This document shows, piece by piece, positions 20,691 to 31,809 of a stretch of DNA of 64,000 nucleotides (positions are counted from its first letter, which is position 1; each line of letters opens with the position of its first letter). Under the pieces are notes generated by a model, which had not been told where the DNA came from, did not search any database, and saw nothing but the letters and a program-made list of their open reading frames with translations. Position numbers and translations under genes: made by a program. Source of the DNA: Bugula neritina (Eukaryota; Bryozoa; Gymnolaemata; Cheilostomatida; Bugulidae). The DNA is taken from assembly GCA_964035545.1 (NCBI GenBank), contig OZ037771.1:15350289-15414288 (forward strand). The letters are read 5' to 3'.

Positions 20691-23595
20691 TCAGTACACT
20701 GACTTTCTGCTTTTCATCACGGAACGTTTTGAACCGACTGTTGAAGGTCGACGACTCATCCTTGAAGCAGACGGTTTGACTCTAGAAGGCTGCCTAGACA
20801 TAGACTTCCTCGACTTGAAGCGAGACGGGGACGGGCCAAGACGTGACTTTGACGATCCCATTCGAGATCTACGAGAGTTGAGTTTAGAAGGCTGTCTCCT
20901 GACGGAGGCGCGACTCGCGATGTCTCCAGCAGATCTGCCCGTTGAGGACTGCTTGGACTGCAACGTCCTTGACTCGGATCTGCTTTTCTTAGCTCGACCT
21001 CCGTGATGAGGGGAACTGGACTGTGGAGAGAGTGAAGGGTTAGTGGAAACATAACTCCTTGTCTAACTGACAAGTCTGTCTTAACACAATTCAAGTAACT
21101 CTGTCTTAACAAAATTTAGCTTCAAATTCACATTTCATAATAATTGTCAGGATAGAAAATGGTTATGGCTGCTCAACCAGTCCCATCAAAAGTTTAATTA
21201 TAATATGTTAGATGCTACAATCAAACCACCATTGTCTACTCGTACCTTAGCGGCTCTCCTGTCTTTATGATTATCTCCCTCGTCGCCTCTGTCCGCATAC
21301 CCACCCGAGAATATGTCATAGAGGGGTTCGCCGGGCTGGCGGGTGCAGGGTGCTGTGGCACATGTCGGCACGCATGACGGTACCGCAGGTGCGGCTGTTT
21401 GAGCATGCTGATTGGTTGTTGGTGGCCATTGGGTAGTCATGTCCTACAACATACACTAAGTAGACAACTCCAACATGCACTAGAGACATCATACTAAGTA
21501 GACAACTCCAACATGTACTAGAGACATTACACAAAGTAGATAACTCCAACATGTACTAGAGACATTACACTAAGTAGACAACTCCAACATGTACTAGAGA
21601 CATTACACAAAGTAGATAACTCCAACATGTACTAGAGACATTACACTAAGTAGACAACTCCAACTGCTTACCATGTGTTTGAGGGCTCCAGGCACGGAGT
21701 TCCTGTCCATAGAGGACATTGGATAGAGATCATTGTCTGTATAATAAGCTGGTTGTGTACATTTGTGGAAAGTCTGGTTGAAACTTTCCGCCACTCCCAG
21801 GTTGTTCCAACGCAGACAAAAAGTTTCAGAACGAGGCTGAAGAGAAGCGAAGTCAATGGCGGACCATCGCGAGATGTGGATACCCTGATTTTCATCCCTT
21901 TGGATATTACAAAGTAAGTATATGGTATATAAGTGTATGAGTATATAGTAAGTATATGAGTATAGTAAGTATATAATATAGTAAGTATATAGTATATAGT
22001 AAGTATATAATATAGTAAGTATATAGTATATAGTAAGTATACTAGTATAGTGAGTATATAGTATAGTAAAGTAAGTATATAGTATATAGTAAGTGTATGT
22101 TGTACCTGAAAAGTGCCATGTTCTTGGTCAGCTCATGGTTCATTAGCACGACGTCACACGTGTTTTTCATGACTATTTTGTATTTGTCAGCCTCTGGGTA
22201 GAAGGTGATGGTCACCATTCCATCTCCTATTCTCTTGAGTAAATTCAGTTTTATTATATTATATTATATATTATATTATATTATATTATATTATATTATA
22301 TTATATGCTTCATTATATTATATTATATGTTTCATTACATTATATTATATTATATGTTATATTATATTATATGTTATATTATATTATATTATATGTTATA
22401 CTATAATACATATTGTAGTATTAGCTATATCTCTGCACTACACTCTATATTATAATACGTACCACGTGCAAGCATTTACTCATAATATTCAACAACATAG
22501 TATACTGTAACTACTAACTTATACTGACTAATTACTACTAACAGGAGTTGTCTACCTTCCAATATCTACCACACTGTGTAAAGGCTTGGGCCCAGCCAGC
22601 AAACATATGTCTCTGTGTGCACTTGTTCAGGTTGGGCTTTACAATGCCCCATCTTGCGGACAGACTAAATAGTCCATTCAGCAGAGATTTGGTTGGTTTG
22701 CACTCCACTACAACACAAATATAGAACCACTACTAGTTAACTAGACTAGAGTTAAAATAGTTGGAGTTATTTGCTCCTGTGCCACCATGTTCTAGCTGGA
22801 ACAATGTTGATGGATTAGAATCTTAGATTTTGAATTACCAAACATATAGATGTAGGCCACTGCAGACTATTAGCTTAGCTAGCAGATAGTTAACTAGTAA
22901 ATAGTTAGCTAGTAGGTAGTTAACTAGTAGATAGTTAACTAGTAGATAGTTAACTAGTAGATAGTTAGCTAGTAGATAGTTAACTAGTAGATAGTTAGCT
23001 AGTAGATAGTTAACTAGTAGATAGTTATACTAGTAGTTAGTTATACTAGTAGTTAGTTATACTAGTAGATAGTTAACTAGTAGATAGTTAGCTAGTAGAT
23101 AGTTAACTAGTAGATAGTTATATTAGTAGTTAGTTATACTAGTAGTTAGTTATACTAGTAGATAGTTAACTAGTAGATAGTTAGCTAGTAGATAGTTAGC
23201 TAGTAGATAGTTATAATAGTAGATAGTTAGCTAGTAGATAGTTAGCTAGTAGATAGTTAACTAGTAGGTAGTTATAATAGTAGATAGTTAACTAGTAGAT
23301 AGTTAACTAGTAGATAGTTAGCTAGTAGATAGTTAACTAGTAGATAGTTATACTAGTAGATAGTTAGCTAGTAGATAGTTAACTAGTAGATAGTTATACT
23401 AGTAGATAGTAACATGTTCTCACCAGGGTAGAGGTTACCAAACTCATCTCTGTCGTACCTCTCCAGGTAAAACCTTCTAAACAGGTTGATGCTGGTGTAG
23501 ATGAGCAGAGTGATGGTAACTATTAGAGTCAAGGTGTACTTGGTAGGTATTGGTAGGTTGGGTATGATGCCTGCTGACCCTGCGGTGAGACACAT
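20691..23595 (-). CDS. unrecognised membrane protein with Ser/Arg-rich C-terminal tail
   Basis: Six resolved minus-strand exons: 23424-23595, 22556-22707, 22106-22233, 21672-21897, 21246-21443 and 20691-21020. They join in phase to 1206 nt (401 aa). One transmembrane segment lies near the N-terminus (YTLTLIVTITLLIYTSINLF, about residues 20-39). A Cys- and Trp-containing domain follows (about 55-215), including FAGWAQAFTQCGRYWKRIGD, MVTITFYPEADKYKIVMKN and SETFCLRWNNLGVAES. After it come a Thr/Pro/Ala-rich linker and a basic Ser/Arg tail of about 110 aa (SRMGSSKSRLGPSPSRF type), which may bind nucleic acid, membrane or tubulin. I do not recognise the family. The ATG at 23595 is provisional: a 3' splice site (caccgcag) falls just after it, and a possible upstream exon at about 24428-24457 would add GLFSSPFHP in frame, so the true start may lie further upstream. 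Confidence 0.6.
21444..21660. repeat. 38-bp minisatellite in an intron of the unrecognised gene
   Basis: About six copies of a unit with gtagacaactccaacatgta then ctagagacattacactaa fill the 228-bp intron 21444-21671. On the gene strand the array begins a few bases after the donor. Confidence 0.9.
21910..22100. repeat. degenerate agtatatagtaagtatat repeat
   Basis: Tandem agtatatagta/agtatata units occupy almost the entire intron between the exons at 21672-21897 and 22106-22233. Confidence 0.85.
22255..22400. repeat. (TATAT)n AT microsatellite
   Basis: Runs of tatat with occasional gtttcat or gttat interruptions lie in the intron 22234-22555 of the minus-strand gene. Confidence 0.85.
22880..23415. 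repeat. 15-bp minisatellite, about 35 copies
   Basis: Units tagtagatagttaac and tagtagatagttagc alternate with ttatac/ttataat variants. They fill most of the 716-bp intron 22708-23423; on the gene strand the array starts within about ten bases of the donor at 23423. Confidence 0.93.
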
Positions 23596-23639
23596 TGTAC
23601 TTTATACTCTGTGACTGAGAGTTACTATAACTAGTCACT

Positions 23640-23870
23640 CTTGCTCTGTGACTCACAGTTAGAGTTGGACTGTAACTAATAACTCTAGCACTAGTAACTG
23701 TGACTAATGACTCTACTACTAGTAACTGTTACTAATGACTCTACTACTAGTAACTGTGACTAATAACTCTATCACTAGTACCTGTGACTAATAACTCTAT
23801 CACTAGTAACTGTGACTAATGACTGTACTAGTAGTAGCTCTTACTAGTAACTCCATGACTAGTGGTAACT
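23640..23870. repeat. degenerate minisatellite
   Basis: Imperfect units of about 28 bp built on ctagtaactgtgactaatga lie just upstream of the provisional start of the minus-strand gene. Confidence 0.8.
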
Positions 23871-24769
23871 GTTACTATTTGTATGCAAGTTCATACAGTA
23901 TATACAAGTATAATACTTGACAATTTAAACAACATGTTTATTGTTTACAACAGACTAAGCTTTGACATTCACTGAACTAAGTTCTACAGCAAAGTACATA
24001 AGAAGTTGTATTCTCTTGTAGTAAAGTGTAAATCTATCAGAGAGCCCTTTAGTAAATTCACTGCATTTGAGTAAAGTGGGAATTTGTAATTATTATCATT
24101 TACTATTACTATATATCATATCAATATATCTCATATTATTACAATATATCATATCAATATATCTCGTATCATTATAATATACCATATCCTTATATTATAT
24201 CTTTATAATATATCATCTTTTTATATCATATCCTTATAATCTATCTTTATAATATATCGTATCATTTACAATATATTATATCATATTTTTATCATATATC
24301 AATAATTATAATCATATTTAATCATATATCATTCCCAGTTGTTGGAATAGTTTGCCTGCAAGTTAGCTCATGCTCTTCTCAGTAGATGTGATAGTAATAT
24401 TCTAGTATACAGGGGGGATAATTTACCTGGGTGAAAGGGGGAGGAGAACAGACCCCCTAAAACAAAAGAGATATTAGCATTTAGCAGCAATGTGGCAATA
24501 AGTACATTCTTCATCATAATACAAGTGTTAGGAAACTACATGCACATGTAAACAGTATCCTGATGACATGAATGCATAGCACCTTAGGAATGCAGCATTT
24601 GAATAGCTGACATTCCCTTTAATTGGTTTATTGTTATTCTTCAAAGTTTACAATTTACATGAGAGCTAACGGGTGCTAATTGCTATTACAATCCCACTTT
24701 GGTGACAGATAATATGCAGTATAGCGAACAACTGGTGAAACGTATAGTAACTGTCCTTGGGTAACTTAA

Positions 24770-25531
24770 AGGATTGCTCTATCTTGTCTAATAAATGGCC
24801 ATTTAGGTCAAACACACATAATATTGTGTTTTTCTAAGCATGCATTGACAAAAAGCATTTGACCAAAGGTAGAAAAAGTTAGTTGGAGTTGAGGGTGTAG
24901 ATTGGTAACAGCCAAAATTTGAAATGAGCTGGGAAATGTGACGTAACAGCGCCAGCATTCCTGCTGGTCACGTGACTATACAAATGAATAACTATAGAAA
25001 TATGACTGTGAGATGTGATCTTTCAGCTCGTAATTTGTATATTTATAGAAGTGCAAATGTGAATTATCTCAATCTATAATTTTTTGACATTTTAAATAAC
25101 ATGTATGTAATAACATTAGGCCATATTTTGCTTGTAAACATTAGGAAAAAGCATTGCAAAAACATGCGTTCTTTAGGATGAATGCCTGCGATCGATCTAA
25201 ACTAGGTCAGATTGTGCAATATTACGGGCACACCAAAGCTGACCTATATAGCGCACTGTAACTGCTTGAGCGTTATTGGTTGATATTGTGCTCAGCAACC
25301 TTGAATACTAGCGTTATAGTTAGCACGTGCAGCATAGTTACTGGCGTTCACACGTCACGTATTAGGCTATTCTTTTTCATGGCTGAAAATTGTACCTCCC
25401 TCAAAATTGGAATTTTGAAAAGCTGTTTTCTAGGCATATATTCCTTTGCAAAGTCACAATTGTTTGCATACACATTAAATTATAGTTCATAATTATAATG
25501 TGATTGTAATAAACTAAGATTGAGCAATCCT
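24770..25531. mobile_element. non-autonomous DNA transposon (MITE) with TTAA target duplication
   Basis: The ends are aggattgctctatctt (from 24770) and, read inward from 25531, aggattgctcaatctt: 16 bp with one mismatch. Both are flanked by TTAA (24766-24769 and 25532-25535). TTAA duplication and short terminal repeats are the hallmark of piggyBac-type elements. The 762-bp interior has no transposase frame, so it would depend on an outside transposase. Confidence 0.78.
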
Positions 25532-26099
25532 TTAAACAGATCAGGTTTTACCCATAGGTAATGGGGAAGCAGACAAATGCTGTTACTTATTGCATCAATT
25601 TCCCAAAACATCCATCAACTATGGTAATACTTGTAATATATTAGCTCCTACTGCAGTCAAAGGGATTGGTTGCAGTTAATTCTATTTCAACAGAGCAGAC
25701 TTGATTCACTTCCTTGTTACAATATAATATTTCTCTGTCACACCTAGTAGAGCTTAGCCACAGCTAGCCAACACCAAGTTACTGGCAGACTATGCCCAAT
25801 ATTCTAAGATTACTTTATTCTAGTTTATAATAGCAAAGTTATTCGAATTCCAAAGAGTGGGGCACTATCACTAGTAGAGTGACAGACTGTAACTTAGTAA
25901 ATGTTGAAACATGGCAACACACTCAATGCTGTGTATAGAACTTTATTGAATTTGTTTCTTCCGTCACAACTACATTATGACTGCAGCCTATAATATCACA
26001 CTGTTCTATTTCTGTCAGATAATGTACACGTTTCACCATCCAATGTAATGTCAATGACTGGTGACTCTTACCAATACTTCCTTCCAGCTGATAAGATAC

Positions 26100-26655
26100 C
26101 AAGTTTACTCTATACTAAACTCTATACTGAGTACTACAGTATATACTACACTATACTCTATACTCTATACTAAATTCTATACTGAGTACTACAGTATATA
26201 CTACACTATACTTTATACTACATTCTATACTGGGTACTACAGTATGTACTACACTATACTCTATACTACATTCTATACTGGGTACTACAGTATGTACTAC
26301 ACTATACTCTATACTACATTCTATACGGAGTACTACAGTATGTACTACAGTATACTCTGTAGCCTACTACACTATACTCTGTATACTACATACTATACTA
26401 TACTCTGTATACTACATACTATACTATATACTACACTACACTACACTCTATATTATATGCTGTAGCCTACTACACTATACTCTGTATACTACATACTATA
26501 CTATACTATATACTATACTATATACTATACTATATACTATACTATATACTATACTATATACTATACTATATACTATACTATATACTATACTATATACTAT
26601 ACTATATACTATACTATATACTATACTATATACTATACTATATACTATACGCTGT
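26100..26655. repeat. compound tandem array (tactatactata and longer units)
   Basis: The first 300 bp repeat a longer unit ending in gagtactacagta. The last part is nearly pure actatatactat over about 150 bp. Reading frames of Tyr/Thr/Ile type are artefacts. Confidence 0.9.
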
Positions 26656-27047
26656 AGCCTACTGCACTATACTCTGTAGACTGGTATTTCTACTAGACAG
26701 CCACTCCACAAGCCGGCCAAATCAAGTCATTGAGGAAGCATGTTTGCCAACATTTTTCCTATTCTGTTCTAAATATAGATTTGGTTGCTCGGTTATTTAT
26801 CTCTTTTTTATGTATTATTCAATTAATTTGTTGTTCATATAATACAATATAGTAAACATATTATAAGCTATGAAGGTCAAATATGTTACTAGTAGAATAC
26901 TACTAACTGTAGACTTTACAGCTTACTGTTTATAGCTACAGCTTACTGTTCATACTAAGCTTTCTCCAGCTTCCTATGAGTTATAGTTACAGCTTTTCTG
27001 GAAAAATTTAATTAAATGTCAACATAAATATGATCTAATCTGCAATA

Positions 27048-27101
<54 letters not shown>

Positions 27102-27120
27102 TATATGTATATATATATAT

Positions 27121-27284
27121 ATAGTTTCTATATTTAAAAAATGAATCAAAAGAACTCAATATTTCAAAAAATAGAGTATTTATATTTGGTACTGATACAA
27201 TTTGGGATATAAAATAAACTTATATATTCATTTTATCGACTACAATATTGTTTCACGTAGTGCAAGCTACGATCATATATATAT

Positions 27285-27329
<45 letters not shown>

Positions 27330-27569
27330 TCTATATTTAAAAAATTGAATCAAAAGAACTCAATATTTCAAAAAATAGAGTATTTATATTTGGTACTGAT
27401 ACAATTTGGGATATAAAATAAACTTATATATTCATTTTATCGACTACAATATTGTTTCACGTAGTGCAAGCTACGTAGATGATCGTAGCTTGCACTACGT
27501 GAAACAATATTGTAGTTGATAAAATGAATATATAAGTTTATTTTATATCCAAAATTGTATCAGTACCAA

Positions 27570-27570
<1 letters not shown>
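27121..27570. repeat. duplicated fold-back repeat with a third inverted partial copy
   Basis: A unit of about 155 bp starting atagtttctatatttaaaaa and ending cacgtagtgcaagctacg occurs at about 27122-27276 and again at 27324-27475. It is followed at once by an inverted copy of its second half (27483-27570). Copies 2 and 3 form a hairpin centred near 27480. (TA)n tracts separate and flank the copies. This resembles a MITE cluster inserted in TA repeats; no coding capacity. Confidence 0.82.
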
Positions 27571-27606
<36 letters not shown>

Positions 27607-27608
<2 letters not shown>

Positions 27609-27800
27609 AAAGTAATGAACGATAAAATTTGATTTAAAACACTTTATTACTACTAGTTTCATGTGCATAGAATGTACACAATCTTCAGATAAAATGTTAA
27701 GACATCTTAACATTTTATCTGAAGATTGTGTACATTCTATGCACATGAAACTAGTAGTAATAAAGTGTTTTAAATCAAATTTTATCGTTCATTACTTTTA
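27607..27800. repeat. perfect 96-bp palindrome with a 2-nt loop
   Basis: Positions 27607-27702 and 27705-27800 are exact reverse complements by base-by-base comparison. The centre is gttaaga-ca-tcttaac. The left flank is (TA)n. No coding potential. It could be a fold-back transposon, a hairpin RNA source, or a fold-back artefact of sequencing or assembly. Confidence 0.9.
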
Positions 27801-27851
27801 TTTACTCTGCTCTGCACTGCATTGAGCTCTCTTTAGTGGTAAACTATACAC

Positions 27852-27856
<5 letters not shown>

Positions 27857-27947
<91 letters not shown>
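27857..27947. repeat. (TA)n microsatellite
   Basis: About 90 bp of uninterrupted TA, close to the palindrome. Confidence 0.95.
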
Positions 27948-27949
<2 letters not shown>

Positions 27950-28190
27950 TGAATACACACAGCATCATTCACCAGATTAATTACAGAAACAGTATCTATC
28001 TTCAACACTAGGAGGAAATATTTCCCTTCCAACAATGTCCGACTAGCTAATATCATGACAATGGCTCAGCACGCATGGTGTAATGACGTCATGCCTAACA
28101 ATCACTCTAAGTGATTATTATATCCAAGGTCATTTGACCTCAGGGTCACCGTGTATTATAGCTAGCAGTAAACGCAGCACTGGCTAGTGG

Positions 28191-28249
28191 TATATAAGTA
28201 TGTTGGTGGCAAGGAACTGTTTAAACAGAGATAAGCCGGCTATCTTGAA
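28191..28249 (+). promoter_or_regulatory. TATA box and first non-coding exon of the first CaaX gene (predicted)
   Basis: TATATAAG at 28191-28198 is followed about 50 bp later by a strong donor (gaa|gtaagt, exon end 28249). The next plausible acceptor is gttgtgtag at 29214-29222, just 18 bases before the ATG of the coding exon. This fits a TATA promoter with a short 5'UTR exon. The assignment is an inference from position and signals. Confidence 0.45.
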
Positions 28250-28600
28250 GTAAGTGTTGATATTTCCATAGTATTTAGGATGTATAATTGGCTGGTATAT
28301 AGTAATAAGCCAGTATGTGTAGTGTTATGATATTTATAGAAGTATTGTATATTAGAATAGCTTGTAATCTAATATTTAATCTACTCAATGCAAGTGTTTA
28401 GCCTTTATATTCAATACTCTGTACTCTACACGCACCGATAGTATATTCTGTAGAGTAAGTTTTACCTTAAATAATATAATATTCTTACAGACTAAGGACT
28501 TCATTATACATATATAAACAGAAAAACATTATAATCATTTACTACTTTATTTATCTAAATAAATAAATAAATTTATATATTGAGATACCACTGTGTTCAT

Positions 28601-28644
28601 CTTCAGAGTTATTTGAATAAAATTTCATTCAAATAACTCTGAAG
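28601..28644. repeat. 18-bp perfect hairpin
   Basis: cttcagagttatttgaat (28601-28618) is exactly complementary to 28627-28644, with an 8-nt loop. It lies in the presumed 5'UTR intron of the first CaaX gene. Confidence 0.8.
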
Positions 28645-29240
28645 TAGTATTCAGAAATAAAAGTTTTATATATTATTTAGGTAGAACAATGAAATAGTAA
28701 ACAAGAAAAGTTTCCTATTTATTTATTTTTAACTTTAGTAATGTTTATGATTATCAGGACATGATGTTTACCATAATTATGTTAATTTTGTTTACTATTA
28801 ATAATACTGTATTGATATTCTTTAGAATATTCAGTTTATGTAGGAAGCATATCAAATTACTATATTATAATGAAATTCGTGGAATGGTGAATATTTCATT
28901 TGTTTTAGCAAGCAGTGATACATGGTTTTGCATGAGTTTTTATCTTTTTATCTAAACTAGTTTAGCAAGTAAGTCTAATTCCTCAACAGTGAAACCAAAA
29001 ACAATATAGAATACAAGTATTATGGCGGTAAGATATTCTGGCTGCCTCAGTATTACTACCACATACTAAGGCAGCGTCTGTATAACTCCAGTAGGATTAC
29101 ATGGCTGTGCTTTCTGTAACTACTTACTAAGTTGACAGGTCACTAGTGATAGTCTCTATTGAATCAGTTCATCTGTGCTGACAATACAGCTGAGTTCATT
29201 GCTGACTGTATATGTTGTGTAGAAGGAGAGTTAGAGTGAC

Positions 29241-30015
29241 ATGACAGAAGGGAGGGGCTACAACGTGCTGCTGATAGATTGTGGGGGCGTGGCCGAGCAG
29301 TTCTCTCTGGTCAGCCAGTGTCTGCCAAGGTCAGGCAGCACGTCAGGGGTCAGGAAGACCTGTGTGCAGGTAAGCTGTGCGGACTATGATGTCATATCCT
29401 ACTGAGTTACTCCTCTCATTCACTCAACTGCTCAATAAGCTTTCTCTCCTACTTGATATTGTAGAACCATTTTTATTAGTTTTGAAAAACAATTTACTTA
29501 ACTTTAGATAAGAATGTTTCATTTCTAATTTGAGCTGCTGATTTGATGTATCAGAAGGTGAAGGTCATATGACAGAGTAGAACTGTCTACATTTCTTGCA
29601 GGTAGATGACGAACAGAGTGTCAAATTCTACAGCCGATCATTTTCTGACTCTCACATTAAAGAGTCAATACCCAGTGATGTTGATGTTTTTATCATATTC
29701 TACGACACAACAAAACCAGAAACAGTGACAGTATATGACAATTTCATACGAGTAGTAGCATTAACTGAAAAGAAAGTGGTACGGGTGGTGGGCATTCAGC
29801 CCCTATCACACAAACGTTGTCTCAAGCGCAAGTCACTAAGATCTAAGTCTATTGGTTACAGATGGGGAGACAACCACCAAATAGTCAGTGTGTCAAGCAG
29901 CCCTGAGATGGTTCGCAGAGAGCTGTACAGAAGTATTGGGGCGGAGTTGATCAACGGCCACGCCCACACTTCCTTTAATGACACTAATCAAGTGGCGGAG
30001 TGTGCCATCTTGTAG
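29241..30015 (+). CDS. CaaX-terminated small-GTPase-like protein lacking nucleotide-binding motifs, copy 1 (180 aa)
   Basis: Two coding exons, 29241-29369 and 29602-30015, joined in phase 0. The order of elements follows a Ras-type fold: a first strand YNVLLIDCGGVAEQF where the P-loop should be, VDVFIIFYDTTKPETVTVYD in the place of strand 4 and its helix, VVRVVGIQP where the NKxD strand lies, and IVSVSSSPEMVRRELYRSIG in place of the SAK strand and last helix. The essential residues are absent: no GKS/T in the P-loop, no DxxG, no NKxD. The protein ends ECAIL, a CaaX prenylation box (Leu at the end favours geranylgeranylation). A basic block, KRKSLRSKSI, is shared with copy 2. I infer a prenylated pseudo-GTPase at membranes; the function is unknown. 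A poly(A) signal, AATAAA, lies near 30482. Confidence 0.72.
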
Positions 30016-30589
30016 AAGTTGTCCCCCTCTCCCCTCTGCTCTAACAGATTCGCTATTATACCCTCACACAACAGCTGCTGCAAATGTTGAGAATTCAGCA
30101 ACTATTTTTACTTCCTGTTGACTGCTGTGGGAGAGAGACATTTTACAGTGAAGATCTGAAGTGGTGGTTATTCAGCTATGAAATCTCCGAGTATTTTACC
30201 TTCTCCTCTGACTGATAAAAAGACTATTTCAGAAGGTTATGCAATGCCCCCTCTATTTATTCTACAATTGCTGTGAGCTCAACTATATCCCGGTTCTAAA
30301 TTTATAATATTTTACTCAAAAATGCCTTTCTATTTACTAAACTTTTATATTACGACTTTTTTCCCCATCACCGTATTTTTAGGTTCTATATTTAACATCT
30401 ATTATTACACTGCTATTATTTTCCATGTATTTATATTATTTATTATATTATATGGTAGTAACTTATTGATCAATCTAAATATAATAAAGAAGCCTCAAAA
30501 TACAACAAATTTCTGTTAACTGCAAATACCTGGGTAAATGAAAAGTTGCTTTATTGGTGAACTAGTTTTAGCACTATTGGAAAACAAAT

Positions 30590-30785
30590 CAGATCAGTTT
30601 ACTGGACCAGTATATCAGACCATTTTACTGGACCAGTATACCAGACCAGTGTACTAGACCAATATATCAGACAAGTATACCAGACTAGTATATCAGACCA
30701 GTATACCAGACTAGTATATTAGACCAGTATATCAGACCAGTGTACTAGACCAATATATCAGACCAGTATACCAATCTACTCACCA
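30590..30785. repeat. degenerate gaccagtatatca repeat
   Basis: About 13 units of 14-17 bp (gaccagtatatcagaccagt) lie between the two CaaX genes. Confidence 0.85.
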
Positions 30786-30875
30786 TGACTAAGCTACCAT
30801 ATATATGTATTATACAGAGACTAAGGTCATGTCACGTGATTGTTCTGATATGACTCACTAGTTCAGACTATTGCA

Positions 30876-31434
30876 GGCGTCACGCTACGCACTAACGCCA
30901 TCAGCAATATTTCACCATGATATGTTGACAGTTCTGCTAGATGGTGATTCGCCTGTCAAGGATTATGATTTCACTTTGCAGCGTCCAGTCTTTCATTCAG
31001 TGGAGAAGTGCTGGTGAGTGTACAAGGTATATCATTATATTGAATTATTCTATATTATATTGTATATAGTGTAATACTTACTGTGTATATTTCTATGTAT
31101 TCCACTGTCTCCACATTATATTATATTACACAGTGTATTACTTACTGTGTATTATACTATAATGTGTTCTACATTACATTATATAAACATGGTGTATTAC
31201 TGTGAACACCTAGAACTTGATATAATGTACACGGATATGTATTAAATTGTACTTACACCTGTGTAACATACTTATACACATAACTACACTGGTGTATATG
31301 ATATATCATGTCTATACTAAACTGAGCAGCTCTATACACTAGCTATACCCACTACCCCTCCTTATCCTAGGGGAATACATGCAGATCTTCTCAACTCCCT
31401 TGGTAGAGCCTGTGAAAATCCACTGCAACAATGA
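30876..31434 (+). CDS. unexplained exon pair, possible short gene or 5' exons of copy 2
   Basis: A 138-bp segment, 30876-31013, has a clean acceptor (ctattgcag) and donor (ctg|gtgagt). It is open in one frame throughout: ASRYALTPSAIFHHDMLTVL, then LDGDSPVKDYDFTLQRPVFH, then SVEKC. It joins in phase to a segment starting 31371 after ccttatcctag, reading WGIHADLLNSLGRACENPLQ, Gln, stop at 31432-31434. An internal ATG at 30922 would give 51 residues. A strong donor (cagcca|gtgaga, near 31460) also allows both segments to be untranslated 5' exons of the gene whose coding part starts at 31810. I do not recognise the peptide. Confidence 0.3.
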
Positions 31435-31550
31435 TCTGCGTCTCACTATATGTCGTCAGCCAGTGAGAAGCTCAAGTAGCCAATGGTTTTACTCTTATTT
31501 CATTTTTAAATCTCACTCTCTCACTCTCCCAGTCTCTTGCTCTCTCACTC

Positions 31551-31655
31551 GCTCACTCACTCACTCACTCACTCACTCACTCACTCACTCACTCACTCAC
31601 TCACTCACTCACTCACTCACTCACTCACTCACTCACTCACTCACTCACTCACTCT
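31551..31655. repeat. (CTCA)n microsatellite
   Basis: About 105 bp of nearly perfect tetranucleotide CTCA, preceded by ctctcactctc variants. The Ser/Leu/Thr/His reading frame is an artefact. Confidence 0.95.
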
Positions 31656-31809
31656 CTAGTCTCAATAGAGTGAGATTCTGCTCCATGTATAGCCCTAGCT
31701 CTATGTGGCCTAGCCTTAGTCTTCTACTAGCTGTAAAATAACACACAGCATTCCAATGCCTATGTATTTCAACTTGTATGTATACTTTTAGTTGATAGGC
31801 AGCACAAAT

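Larger units (their letters stand above)
23596..28190. other. gene-poor, repeat-rich region
   Basis: Apart from the possible upstream exon of the minus-strand gene near 24428-24457, no coding sequence is supported. The region holds a degenerate taactgtgactaatgactc repeat (about 23640-23870), AT-rich atatatcat repeats (24100-24340), a TTAA-flanked MITE (24770-25531), a compound array (26100-26655) and two fold-back structures (27121-27800). About 25536-26090 and 26660-27050 show nothing I can name. Confidence 0.6.

Noticed and set aside
21672-21897. BTB-domain protein, because of FCLRWNN
   Set aside because: The motif resembles the start of insect BTB proteins, but the following sequence has no BTB pattern and the segment is internal to another gene.
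25280-25492. 70-residue frame inside the TTAA MITE
   Set aside because: It has no similarity to transposases and lies in a non-autonomous element.
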